From positions 444,479,502 to 444,543,501 of the forward strand of contig OZ010794.1 of NCBI GenBank assembly GCA_963932465.1: a stretch of DNA of 64,000 nt, given 5' to 3'. This document shows, piece after piece, positions 21,868-32,637 of the stretch (the stretch's first letter is position 1; every line of letters begins with the position of its first letter). The stretch comes from Maratus speciosus. Lineage: Eukaryota; Arthropoda; Arachnida; Araneae; Salticidae. The notes below the pieces were generated by a model that worked only from the letters and a program-made list of their open reading frames with translations, ran no database searches and had not been told where the DNA came from. Made by a program: the position numbers and the translations under genes.

Positions 21868-22614
21868 CAGGGAAGGTAAACCCATGGCCCGCGTACCATA
21901 AGTGGCACACTGCAGATTGTTTTTAGCACGGCATAGATTCAGTTTCAACATCAAAATACAGTAGAATTTCACAAAATGCATTAATTTATTAAGATGTTAT
22001 CTCTGTTTATCTGAATTCGATTAATTCGGTTGGTTATCATTGTCATAAAGATTGAAGAAACTGAAATATAGCTTAATGTATCCCAATCTACGTTAATGTT
22101 GGCTAACAAAATTTTCAGAATAAGAGAGAATTATAGGAGATTATCGCAAAAGAAAGATTAAAAGGCATTATAAGCAAAAATGCTGGTGGCAAAATAATAA
22201 CAACTTGGAATTTAATTTCAGACACTAAATCTGTTGATTCTGGCGTTTGCCATTTTAACAAGTTTGCTGTGAGACGTTCTTTTCGGGGAGATAAATAATA
22301 TGAAAAATTCAAGTAAAAACATTTTGTCAAATGAGTTCAATTCATCTTGCATTCTCTTAAAAATAACTAAGTACGAAGCTGATATAAATTATTTGGCATA
22401 TCAGATGAGACAACAGAAATATTATTTTTAAAAGAAATTTCTAAAGTATACATCAAATATTATTCATATTTTTTTAATGCTAAAACATTTTAAAGTAATT
22501 ATGATTCATTATTATTTGATCCATTAAAACTTTGAATGCTGGCATATCATGATCATGTAAAATATATTTTTGGAAAATTTTGGCACGTTGATGTGAAAAG
22601 TTTCGCCATCTCTG
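21868..22614. mobile_element. hAT-like non-autonomous transposon, 747 bp
   Basis: The left end CAGGGAAGGTAAACCCATGG and the right end CGCCATCTCTG (inverted CAGAGATGGCG) are typical short hAT termini. An exact 8-bp target duplication TTATAGAC flanks the element (21860-21867 and 22615-22622). It is inserted in an old dispersed repeat. No transposase domain is visible; the minus ORF at 22115-22330 is not recognised. Confidence 0.82.
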
Positions 22615-22622
22615 TTATAGAC

Positions 22623-22881
22623 TTTAATGCAACGAGATTCTTTTGAGGGTTTCTTTAAACGAACTATAAATGCTACATAATCAATTTACAATAGCAAACA
22701 TACCATACTAAACTTCAATAACATATATGACTTACAAGGAAATCCAAGTACATTTACGAAAGTTATAGGACGGAGAGACGGCAGGCGGCAAATAGACATA
22801 CTGGAGTCATAAACTCTTTTCAACCTTGTTGGAAAGTAATCAAATTAAATGGAAGCGTACAAAACTATACTAGTATATATA
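22623..22881. repeat. Dispersed repeat copy continuing after the hAT insertion
   Basis: It contains ATAAATGCTACATAATCAA, GGACGGAGAGACGGCAGG and AACCTTGTTGGAAAGTAA, homologous to 12215-12345 and, inverted, to 29490-29620. Confidence 0.5.
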
Positions 22882-22883
22882 TA

Positions 22884-23455
22884 CAGGGTGTTTCAGTACA
22901 GCGATTACAAAGATTCAGGAGATATAGAGTATACCTAGGCGATGGGAAATTACATACCAATGCATGGCCGGAAACGCTTTCCTGGCGCGGTAGTGTCGAC
23001 ACAAAGCACAAAAAAGGATGAACACAAACATGGTGAGAAAGCATGTTTATTATACTTAGTGCTACAAAAAACTAAGAAATAACAACAAAAACAGAGACAA
23101 CGATCGTCATAAAAGGTGGTGTTCGAAATTACGACTCGGGGCCGTGATGCAGACCTCACGTCTTCAGCTCATGAAGTTCTAATATTCTCGAAAATACTCG
23201 GATTTCGCCAGCAGCTATCACGATGTGTGCAACAAGTTCCTCAGCACTTTCCAGCATTGTTCCGGTATTTGTGCAGTACTAAGAATAATAAACATGTTTT
23301 CTCACCATGTTCGTGTCCTTCCTTTCTTGTGTTTTGTGTCATCACTACCGCGCCAAAGAAAGCGTTTCCAAACACGGATTGCTATGTGTTTTGCCATTAA
23401 CAAGGTGTACACTATCTGTCCTGAAACTTTGTAACCACTGTGCCGAAACACCGAT
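22884..23455. mobile_element. Mariner-type MITE with TIRs of about 170 bp
   Basis: TACAGGGTGTTTCAGTACAG at the left is mirrored by CTGTGCCGAAACACCG at the right; the inverted similarity runs for about 170 bp (left to about 23055, right from about 23260) and includes GGAAACGCTTTC / GAAAGCGTTTCC and TAAACATG...CTCACCATG. TA flanks the left end. The ORFs between 22950 and 23510 are byproducts of the arms. Confidence 0.75.
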
Positions 23456-23744
23456 ATATATATATATATATATAGTATATATATATAAATTACATAAATA
23501 TTTTAATTAATCAATTAATACGTTTCAATAAAATTTGTGGCAGAGATAATAATTTTTATAAACAGATTTTTAAGTTATTGGCTAATTTATTTTACAATAA
23601 TAATTACCCTATAAAGTTTTTGAAATATTATTTAAAGACAGTTTTAAAAAGTGAATGGCAACGATGTGGACTGGAATTTTTATTGTAATGCTAATTTTAC
23701 TCTCAAATATTGTTTTTCTTTATGACAATTATTTATATTTCTAG

Positions 23745-24333
23745 TAAATTTGTTCATGAGCCCTATTTCGCAGCAAAAAAGATGCCTCAACTATAAGAAG
23801 CTATTACTCGGTCAGTTTGAAACGTAGAAGAATGGGACTTTTTTTTTCTTACTTCTTAGTGTAATAGGATAGTTTTACCAAACATAACTTGTAGGATCGG
23901 GGGACTGTATAAAAATCTAAATTTCGTTTTTTTAAAGAAGTGTTTTATTGACCCAAATCGCTTTTAAAATAATTCTTTACCTATTTTTAAAAAGTTTTGT
24001 AAATGGAACTGTACGTCTATGCCAAAAGGGTTAGGAATTAACCATTGGACACCATTGAGTGTGGACACCCTGTATAGTTTTATGTTTAAAAAAGATACTT
24101 CTTTACCTCATTTTAAAAAGTTTTGTAAATGGAACTATATGTCTATGCCGAACGGGTTAGGAATTACCCATTGGGCACCATTGAGTGTGGACACCCTGTA
24201 TAGTTTTATGTTTAAAAAAGATACTTCTTTAACTCATTTTGAAAAGTTTTGTAAATGGAACTATATGTCTATGCCGAACGGGTTAGGAATTAGTCATTGG
24301 ATAGCATTGCGTGTGGACACCCTGTATAGTTTT
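23745..24333 (+). mobile_element. Mariner MITE fragment whose terminal 126 bp is present three times
   Basis: The sequence from 23745 is homologous to the terminal repeats of the element at 43754-45688 and ends in GTGGACACCCTGTATAG. The last 126-127 bp (from TTTTGTAAATGGAACTRTA) is present in three direct copies starting at 23994, 24121 and 24247, each ending with the transposon terminus. The 118-codon ORF at 24019-24375 is just this repeat read three times (period 42 codons) and is not a gene. Confidence 0.75.
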
Positions 24334-24375
24334 ATGTTTAAAATCATATTGAAAAGTGGTGTAACTGTTTTTTAA

Positions 24376-25314
24376 ATTAAAATGGTCATTTCAATGAAAA
24401 GGTATTTTTTATGCATTTAAAACTTGAAGAAAAAGAAAATTGATTTTCATTGACATGTCCCGGCTAATTTATCTGAGAATTGCTTTCTCGGATAAAGTAA
24501 CTGCTACAAATCTTATCAAATCCGTTAATCTATTAAAGCTTGGTATTTCTTTTAAATATTACCTTTTTATTTCATTTATGTTTTACTGACTTGTACAATA
24601 ACAGTATAATAGGGCGAAATAGAAAATATGCTATATAATTTAAAAAGAAAAGATTGTTATCGGTATTTCATTTATAAAGCAGAATTTAAAGGTTTATATG
24701 AAATCCGATTAAAACTAGAATAAGAATTCGTTCAGTTTTATACAACAAAGGAGTAGAAAAATTGTAAGGCTTTTGCTTCTCTTTTGTTCCTTTGAATAAA
24801 TCTGGATTTAAAAAAAAAAAAATCAGTATTGAGAGGAAAATAAGCTACACTGTGATAATTTCTCAAGAATTAAATTCTTTATGACTGTGAAAGAAAAAAT
24901 TATTAATTCCTCAAATTTCGATAATGAATAGAATTATAATATTTTTCGTGGAATTAAAAAAAAATTAAATTATGTTTTACATTTTCTCTCTTTTAAAAGA
25001 CATAAAAGAGGTTATAATTGAGAGTGTAAATAATTAATTCTCTAGAAATAAATACTTTCTGATTAAAAAAAAAAATAATAATAACAATGGTGAAATTTTG
25101 TGATCTAATATTTTTTCATGATTTTCTAACCTTTACAGCGATGTAATTTAAAATCTATATTAAATGGTGGACAGCAGAATTCAGTTATAATTAAAAGTTA
25201 AATATATTTCAAAATCTAAAAAAAAGCTATTTTGAAAAGCTATTTTGAAAAATTTTGGTGCATTTTCACCGATCATGACCCCCAGACCCCGAAATCGCAC
25301 TCCGCTGAAATGTT

Positions 25315-25353
<39 letters not shown>

Positions 25354-25727
25354 AAAAATCCAAATTCATATAATTTAGTACACGAAAAAACATCTAAAAC
25401 TGTAACTAAAACAATAATTAACAAAACTAAGTAACTAAGAAAAAACTAAATATGGAGTCAAGTGGCCAAGGCTTATGACTTGTACTGCGGAGTTAAACAT
25501 GTTTTACGTGCACAACATTCCCCCTCACTTGCCAAGACCAAACAAATAGAGATTGAAAAAATGAAAATCACAAACCATCCCAAAAGCCGTCAAATTAAGT
25601 CCGTGAATAACCTCACCGCTAAGCTATTTTCGATAGGAATCACATATCGATAAATCACCATCATCGAACAATTCCAATACCTTATTTCGATAGCATTTTT
25701 TCTTGATAAAATTGAAAGTTAAATCAT
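24376..25727. other. AT-rich non-coding stretch
   Basis: Nothing recognisable except simple repeats, notably a (TA)n run at about 25318-25350. The ORFs at 25181-25393 and 25462-25653 have no recognisable domain. Confidence 0.4.
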
Positions 25728-26275
25728 TCAGAAATGTATTGGGTAATTTTGTTTACTGGCGTTTATGTAAAGGTTAAAAATTTCACCAACCAATTTATCA
25801 ACATTTGAACACAAATTTGCAATACGATTTAATCCATTTAAATATATATTTCTAAAAATTGAAACATGCATGTTACTATTAAAGATTAATATTTTTATTG
25901 TCTCAAAATCAAAATAATTTCTTTTATCATAAATACTGTATACTAAAATTCCGTTTTTAATCTCCAAATTAACATCCAAGTAGTTGACACTGCTTTGATT
26001 ATCCGAAGCACTCTTTAAATTTAAAGTGTCTGGATAACATTTAAATTGATAAATTTCTTTATTTTTATTCAGCTCAACCACCAAAATATCATCTATATAT
26101 CTGTATATCTTTAAGTCTTTTTCCAACAATAAACCGGCTTCATATGTAAACAGATAAATATCTGCAATGATGGAGCTACAACTGCCCCCCATTGGAATAC
26201 CTCTCACTTGTTTATATATTTGTTTCCCTTCAAACAGATAATTTTCGTTAACAACAAATTGAAATAATTGAAATA
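25728..26275 (-). pseudogene. Reverse transcriptase fragment
   Basis: The minus-strand frame is open from about 26275 to 25728. It includes YKQVRGIPMGGSCSSIIADI (RT motif with the conserved G-P-x-G-type turn), YRYIDDIL (catalytic YxDD box, with Ile at the variable position) and then VNYLDVNLEI...YDKRNYFDF, a run seen in reverse transcriptases annotated in many invertebrate genomes and possibly Penelope-like. The fingers/upstream RT motifs and any endonuclease are absent, so it is a relic of about 180 codons. Which clade it belongs to is uncertain. Confidence 0.7.
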
Positions 26276-27210
26276 ATATATATATATATTTCTTAATGGT
26301 CTATGAACTCTTATTTCAATAACTGTGAAAAAAAGTGGAATACATTTTTTTTTAATTCATAACTAAGCAATATTTATAATCATTTGGCACTTGTACCCTT
26401 TGGCTTCCAAGCGGTATACAAGAAATTAAAAATTATGAAATTAAAAAATGAAAATATAAAAATTTTAAGAACAATGTTGATACAAATGAATGAAAGGAAA
26501 TTTTTTGGTTTTAATATAAATTTTAAAAATGAAAAATTATGAAATAAAAAAAAAAAGAATTGGTGAAAAATTTAAGGACTATGTTAATACAAATGAATGA
26601 AAGGACAAAATTTCGTCCTAATATAAGTTTAAAAATTTTATTATAAGTTTTGAAACATTGAAGTTTTATAATTTTTTAACCGCTAAAATGCATTTATTTA
26701 ACGCATAAGAAAGTAAATTCTAAAAATAAAAGAATTACACAAAACAGTTTAAAAATATGGAACAATATTCTTCTAGTTATAACATGGGAACAACACATCT
26801 ACATTATCTCATCCTCATCAGTTTCATAATTACGATTAGGCTCATCATGTCTGATGTGAAGCGTGCGGGGTTTCAGTCTGTCCTGGTACCACTTGGTGAG
26901 GAAGATCTCGGTAGAAAAAGTGGTACACTCGAGGTAAAAACTGCTGTTGTGGAAAAGTGTTTTTTTTTTGGGGGGGGGGGGGATGTTTGTTTTTTCATCT
27001 CTTTTTTTCAAGAGATTGTAATTTTGAATATTTTGTACTTTTCTTGCGATAGCACACGATAGCTTTAATCGAGTTTTCCAAAATGATCGTTCGATTCAAC
27101 ATCGTAAAGGATATTTTATGTTAGTGGCAGTTTTCTAGATATATTTTAGCTATATAAACTTTAATTTAATAAAAAACTGTTTATTACAAGAAATAAAGTT
27201 TATGTGGATC
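26276..27210. other. AT-rich non-coding stretch
   Basis: Two direct copies of about 115 bp occur around 26420-26640 (ATGAATGAAAGGAMAWWWTTT). The segment 27070-27165 is homologous to 33250-33310 (GTTAGTGGCAG and CTATATAAA). A T11-G14 tract lies near 26961-26985. The ORFs at 26757-27062 are not recognised. Confidence 0.4.
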
Positions 27211-27530
27211 TAAATATAGAATTAAACAAGGAATATCACTTACGATAAAAAATTTAAGTAGTACGTTATAATACAAGAATATAGGATTAAACAAGGAATA
27301 TCACTTACGATAAAAAAATTAAGTAGTACGTTATAATACAAGAATATAGGATTAAACAAGGAATATCACTTAAAATACAAAGTTTCTGTAGTATGTTATA
27401 ATACAAAACTATAGAATTAAACAAGGAATACCATTTACAATACTAAATTTAAGTAATACGTCATAATACAAGAATATAGAATTAAACAAGAAATATCACT
27501 TACAATACAAAACTTAAGTTGTACGTTTAT
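27211..27530 (+). repeat. Five tandem copies of a 65-bp unit
   Basis: ATTAAACAAGRAATAYCA recurs at 27221, 27286, 27351, 27416 and 27481, exactly 65 bp apart. Units contain AAGTAGTACGTTATAATACA. The array ends at the left terminus of the pogo-like element. Confidence 0.88.
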
Positions 27531-29251
27531 ATAGTAAAGTGAGGACAGACGCCGCGGTCGGACAGATGCCGCAGAGATTGTATTGGCGACACTAGCGCTC
27601 CCTAGGCCAAATTAAGAATTTCGTTGTGTGCCTAAGTGCTGTCTGTTGTGTTGTATGCGTTTCCACTGCTTAACTATTAGTATTCAAATATTTCTGCCTG
27701 CTTTTATGCTTCAAACATGCGTGGAAAGTTGCTAAAATTATTCTAATAAAGTTTTATTGCATATTTTAAGCCAAATAAACAGAGATTTCATCCCAAAACC
27801 AATTGCAACTGTAGAATAGATCATCGTGGAATACAGACATGTGCTTGCAGACATGTGCTTGCCTTTCTCAAGCGACAATCACATGACACAAAATGGCGGC
27901 GCGGCATCTTACCCTCTACTATGGAACATATGCCGCACAGAGGTTGAGGGACAGATGCCGCAAAATATATTTTTGTTTTTCGGAAAATAAATTCATCACT
28001 GCGATTTAAGTATAACTAACATTTAAATGAAGGTATATTAGCGCATTCTGCTACTTATCAAAATATTCTCAGCAACAATGCTGGTTCTACATGTGTGAAT
28101 CTAGAAAACATGGGTCCTTTACAAGTCTCACCATTTAAACTGTTAAACAAAATATCTCTTATCTCAATGGTCAAAAGACCCATACAGCCAAGTAAGAGAA
28201 ATCAAAAGGATGCAAATATTACAAGCAGAGAGTTTATAAACAATAAAAAAGGAGAATGAAATAAAAAACAAAAGAAACTAGAAAGCGTCAAAGAACGACA
28301 GCTTGGTGGAAGTAAAATGTTTAAAAAACGGAAAGGAAATATCAACTTGAACACACCTTACTTGAGGAAGAAACCAAAATATGAGTCATTTTCCGATAAT
28401 GGCGAAATTGTTCTTTTATAGATTTTGATGGCAGTATGTATTGGATTGGAATTTGATGACTCAGAATGTACTGATTGTGTCTGTCTGAAGTCTTATCAAG
28501 AAACAAAGTCTAAAGCGGCAGGGTTAAGTGCACAAAATTCAATCGATAGCTGCATGACAAAGGCTCACTTTACTTTTGCAACGGGAAGTGTGATGTGATT
28601 GTGGGCGAATGGAAATACAAAATTAAAGAATGAGAGGAAAGGCAAAAAAAATTAGACTAGGGCCTAAATAGAATATAACTAATGCTTACATTAAGAGCAA
28701 ACCGCAATGTTCGCCTGGATGTAAACCAGTGATTTATATCTTTTTTGTAATTATGCTGTCTATTGTTTCCAGTAATTATATTATCCATTCACGTAAATTC
28801 AAATGTTTTTCGTTTCATTTTCATTTTTTGTCATAAGTTTTATTTTTCGAGCTTACACTTTTGCAATTTCGTTAAACTTTTCACAATTTAGTGATATATA
28901 TAATTTATGTAAGTTTACTGTTATTTATTTCCATTTTGAGTAGTTTAAGGAAATAAAAATGTGATTTATTTGAAAAAAAAATACACAACATAGCTTTTTT
29001 CTCCAAGCGGCATCTGTACCACACCACATGCGGCATCTTACCCAGCACTTAAAAAATGATGTTAAAAAATGGACGTTTGGGAAAATAATTATGCCTGCTT
29101 TATTAAGAAGGCTTTAACTTGTTTAACATAGAAATTAGATTCTAAAGGGTTTGATCAATGATTTCTGATACTTAGTTAGTTGTTTTTTGCTTTATTTTAC
29201 ATTTTACAAGAAGAAAAGAAAACCTGCGGCATCTGCCCTCACTTTACTATA
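27530..29251 (+). mobile_element. Pogo/Tigger-like non-autonomous transposon with GGACAGATGCCGC subterminal repeats
   Basis: TATAGTAAAGTGAGGACAG (27530) is mirrored at the right end by CTGCCCTCACTTTACTATA (ending 29251). The motif GACAGAYGCCGC and its inverse GCGGCATCTG recur several times close to both ends. At 28510-28610 one frame reads RVKCTKFNR, stop, LHDKGSLYFCNGKCDV, a decayed Cys/His-rich C-terminal finger like that of pogo/Tigger DDE transposases; the Lys-rich stretch just upstream (about 28170-28370) also fits the linker of such proteins. No intact catalytic domain remains. Confidence 0.75.
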
Positions 29252-30207
29252 AAGAAAATTTAATATGATTAAAAAAAAATGAAAAGAGCGGTCGCCTCTG
29301 GGGCCGGCTTCTGATGAGTTAAGGCCCTGAAAATTCTAAAACATGCGTTTTCATCGACGATGAACTTGTGTGCAGAATTTGAGGAAAATTGATTCGTAAG
29401 AAAAATTCTTTCAATCAAAAGTGGAAAAGGAACATTGCCTTTGATGTAGTATTAACCTGAAAACACACCAAACCTCATCGACAATGAACTTGAGACTTTT
29501 ATTTTGGCATTTTCCAACATAGTTAAAAAGTGTTTATCAGTTCGGTTTGTCCGTCTGTCTGTCCACAGTCTAACTCCCATAAATATAGTCAGATTTTCAT
29601 GCAATTAATGCATGTTAGTGATGTTTATCGTGACATGTTTTTATTGAATAAAAGTATGTAACATTAATAGTTCATTTACAGGGGCATTAAAAGTAATTTC
29701 GTTACATTAGGGTCGATGGGAAAATCATTTGCAGTGTAATTTAATGACATTACGCTATTTAAAATGTATTGCAATTGACATAAATCCCTGAATTTCACTA
29801 CGAGATTACTATATAATAGGATATTCATAGCATTTATCGTTCATTTACAAGCACACACAAATGAAATCGATTACAGTACTTGTCTTTGAGCAATAATTGC
29901 TGGAAGTGCATTTTCAATTTCGGTATGCGCTTTTAAATTTAACTTATTGTTTGCATGTTACTCGTTGTGTTTAAATTCTATATTTCGCATACAGGGCTGC
30001 TGAAAAAGAATCCACGTACCATTCTCTTTGTTAGCGTAAATTGCTGAAGGGAAATTTTCAACTGTGGTATGTATTTCCTAATTGAATTAATTTTTTACAT
30101 GTATGTAGTTTGTAGATACAAATCTATATATAACATACAGAGCTGCTCAAAGAATTCGGATAATTTTTTGGCGTAGTTGGGAATTGCTGAAATTGGGTTT
30201 TAAAATG
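29252..30207. other. Old dispersed repeat, non-coding
   Basis: The segment at 29490-29620 is an inverted copy of the family at 12215-12345 and 22700-22835 (TGTCCGTCTGTCTGTCC and TTTCCAACATAGTTAAAAA). Further degraded pieces lie at 29655-29700 and 29815-29870. No gene found. Confidence 0.45.
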
Positions 30208-32637
30208 TGTTATGCGTTTCCAAATGGTTCAATAGGCATATTTTGACATTAAACGGTGAAGAGTTATTACATTATTTTAATTGTGTTGGAAAGTGTTTCA
30301 TTTTGAGGGTGGAAACAGCAGGCGATTAAATTGAACTTTTAATGCAATTTTTTGAACTTCTGAATACCACACATTTTAAACGCACGATTTTTTTTTCTTT
30401 CTTGCTTATTCAGAAAATAGTAATTTTCACGTTTTTCAGCATACTACATAACTGAATTTTTACATGCAAGAGTAACAAAATAATTTTATTTTCATTGTTA
30501 ATGTTAAGGCAGTTAATTTATTCTTCTTGTCTGTAAAACAAGTTTGTTGAACGTTGTTATGCGTTTCCAAATGGTTCAATAGACATATTTTGACATTAAA
30601 CGGTGAAGAGTTATTACATTATTTTGAATGTGTTGGAAAGTGTTTCATTTTGAGGGTGGAAACAGCAGGCGATTAAATTGAACTTTTATTGCAATTTTTT
30701 GAACTTCTGAATACCGCACATTTTAAACGCATGATTTTTTTTTCTTTCTTGCTTATTCAGAAAATAGTAATTTTCACGTTTTTCAGCATACTACATAACT
30801 GAATTTTTACATGCAAGAGTAACAAAATAATTTTATTTTCATTGTTAATGTTAAGGCAGTTAATTTATTCTTCTTGTCTGTAAAACAAGTTTGTTGAACG
30901 TTGTTATGCGTTTCCAAATGGTTCAATAGACATATTTTGACATTAAACGGTGAAGAGTTATTACATTATTTTGAATGTGTTGGAAAGTGTTTCATTTTGA
31001 GGGTGGAAACAGCAGGCGATTAAATTGAACTTTTATTGCAATTTTTTGAACTTCTGAATACCGCACATTTTAAACGCATGATTTTTTTTCTTTCTTGCTT
31101 ATTCAGAAAATAGTAATTTTCACGTTTTTCAGCATACTACATAACTGAATTTTTACATGCAAGAGTAACAAAATAATTTTATTTTCATTGTTAATGTTAA
31201 GGCAGTTAATTTATTCTTCTTGTCTGTAAAACAAGTTTGTTGAACGTTGTTATGCGTTTCCAAATGGTTCAATAGACATATTTTGACATTAAACGGTGAA
31301 GAGTTATTACATTATTTTGAATGTGTTGGAAAGTGTTTCATTTTGAGGGTGGAAACAGCAGGCGATTAAATTGAACTTTTATTGCAATTTTTTGAACTTC
31401 TGAATACCGCACATTTTAAACGCATGATTTTTTTTTCTTTCTTGCTTATTCAGAAAATAGTAATTTTCACGTTTTTCAGCATACTACATAACTGAATTTT
31501 TACATGCAAGAGTAACAAAATAATTTTATTTTCATTGTTAATGTTAAGGCAGTTAATTTATTCTTCTTGTCTGTAAAACAAGTTTGTTGAACGTTGTTAT
31601 GCGTTTCCAAATGGTTCAATAGACATATTTTGACATTAAACGGTGAAGAGTTATTACATTATTTTGAATGTGTTGGAAAGTGTTTCATTTTGAGGGTGGA
31701 AACAGCAGGCGATTAAATTGAACTTTTATTGCAATTTTTTGAACTTCTGAATACCGCACATTTTAAACGCATGATTTTTTTTTCTTTCTTGCTTATTCAG
31801 AAAATAGTAATTTTCACGTTTTTCAGCATACTACATAACTGAATTTTTACATGCAAGAGTAACAAAATAATTTTATTTTCATTGTTAATGTTAAGGCAGT
31901 TAATTTATTCTTCTTGTCTGTAAAACAAGTTTGTTGAACGTTGTTATGCGTTTCCAAATGGTTCAATAGACATATTTTGACATTAAACGGTGAAGAGTTA
32001 TTACATTATTTTGAATGTGTTGGAAAGTGTTTCATTTTGAGGGTGGAAACAGCAGGCGATTAAATTGAACTTTTATTGCAATTTTTTGAACTTCTGAATA
32101 CCGCACATTTTAAACGCATGATTTTTTGTTCTTTCTTGCTTATTCAGAAAATAGTAATTTTCACGTTTTTCAGCATACTACATAACTGAATTTTTACATG
32201 CAAGAGTAACAAAATAATTTTATTTTCATTGTTAATGTTAAGGCAGTTAATTTATTCTTCTTGTCTGTAAAACAAGTTTGTTGAACGTTGTTATGCGTTT
32301 CCAAATGGTTCAATAGACATATTTTGACATTAAACGGTGAAGAGTTATTACATTATTTTGAATGTGTTGGAAAGGGTTTCATTTTGAGGGTGGAAACAGC
32401 AGGCGATTAAATTGAACTTTTATTGCAATTTTTTGAACTTCTGAATACCGCACATTTTAAACGCATGATTTTTTTTTCTTTCTTGCTTATTCAGAAAATA
32501 GTAATTTTCACGTTTTTCAGCATACTACATAACTGAATTTTTACATGCAAGAGTAACAAAATAATTTTATTTTCATTGTCAATGTTAAGGCAGTTAATTT
32601 ATTCTTCTTGTCTGTAAAACAAGTTTGTTGAACGTAG
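30208..32637 (+). repeat. 347-bp satellite, seven tandem copies
   Basis: The marker TATGCGTTTCCAAATGG recurs at 30211, 30558, 30905, 31251, 31598, 31945 and 32292, a period of 346-347 bp. Copies differ by only a few bases, mainly in one T tract (about 30387 in the first copy) and single substitutions; the first copy is slightly more diverged. No ORF or RNA motif is conserved in the unit. The homogeneity points to recent amplification or conversion. Confidence 0.95.

Noticed and set aside
22950..23510. Cys-rich ORFs on both strands that could pass for small secreted proteins
   Set aside because: They lie in the two inverted arms of a MITE, and the same sequence appears on both strands.
24019..24375. 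118-codon repeat protein
   Set aside because: It is the mariner terminal repeat read three times; the periodicity comes from DNA duplication.
25441..25560. Possible 5S rRNA or tRNA-like sequence
   Set aside because: The line with GGAGTTAAACATG only loosely resembles internal 5S sequence; no promoter elements or pairing scheme fit.
27211..32637. CRISPR-like repeats
   Set aside because: The 65-bp and 347-bp arrays are head-to-tail satellites without unique spacers, in eukaryotic DNA.
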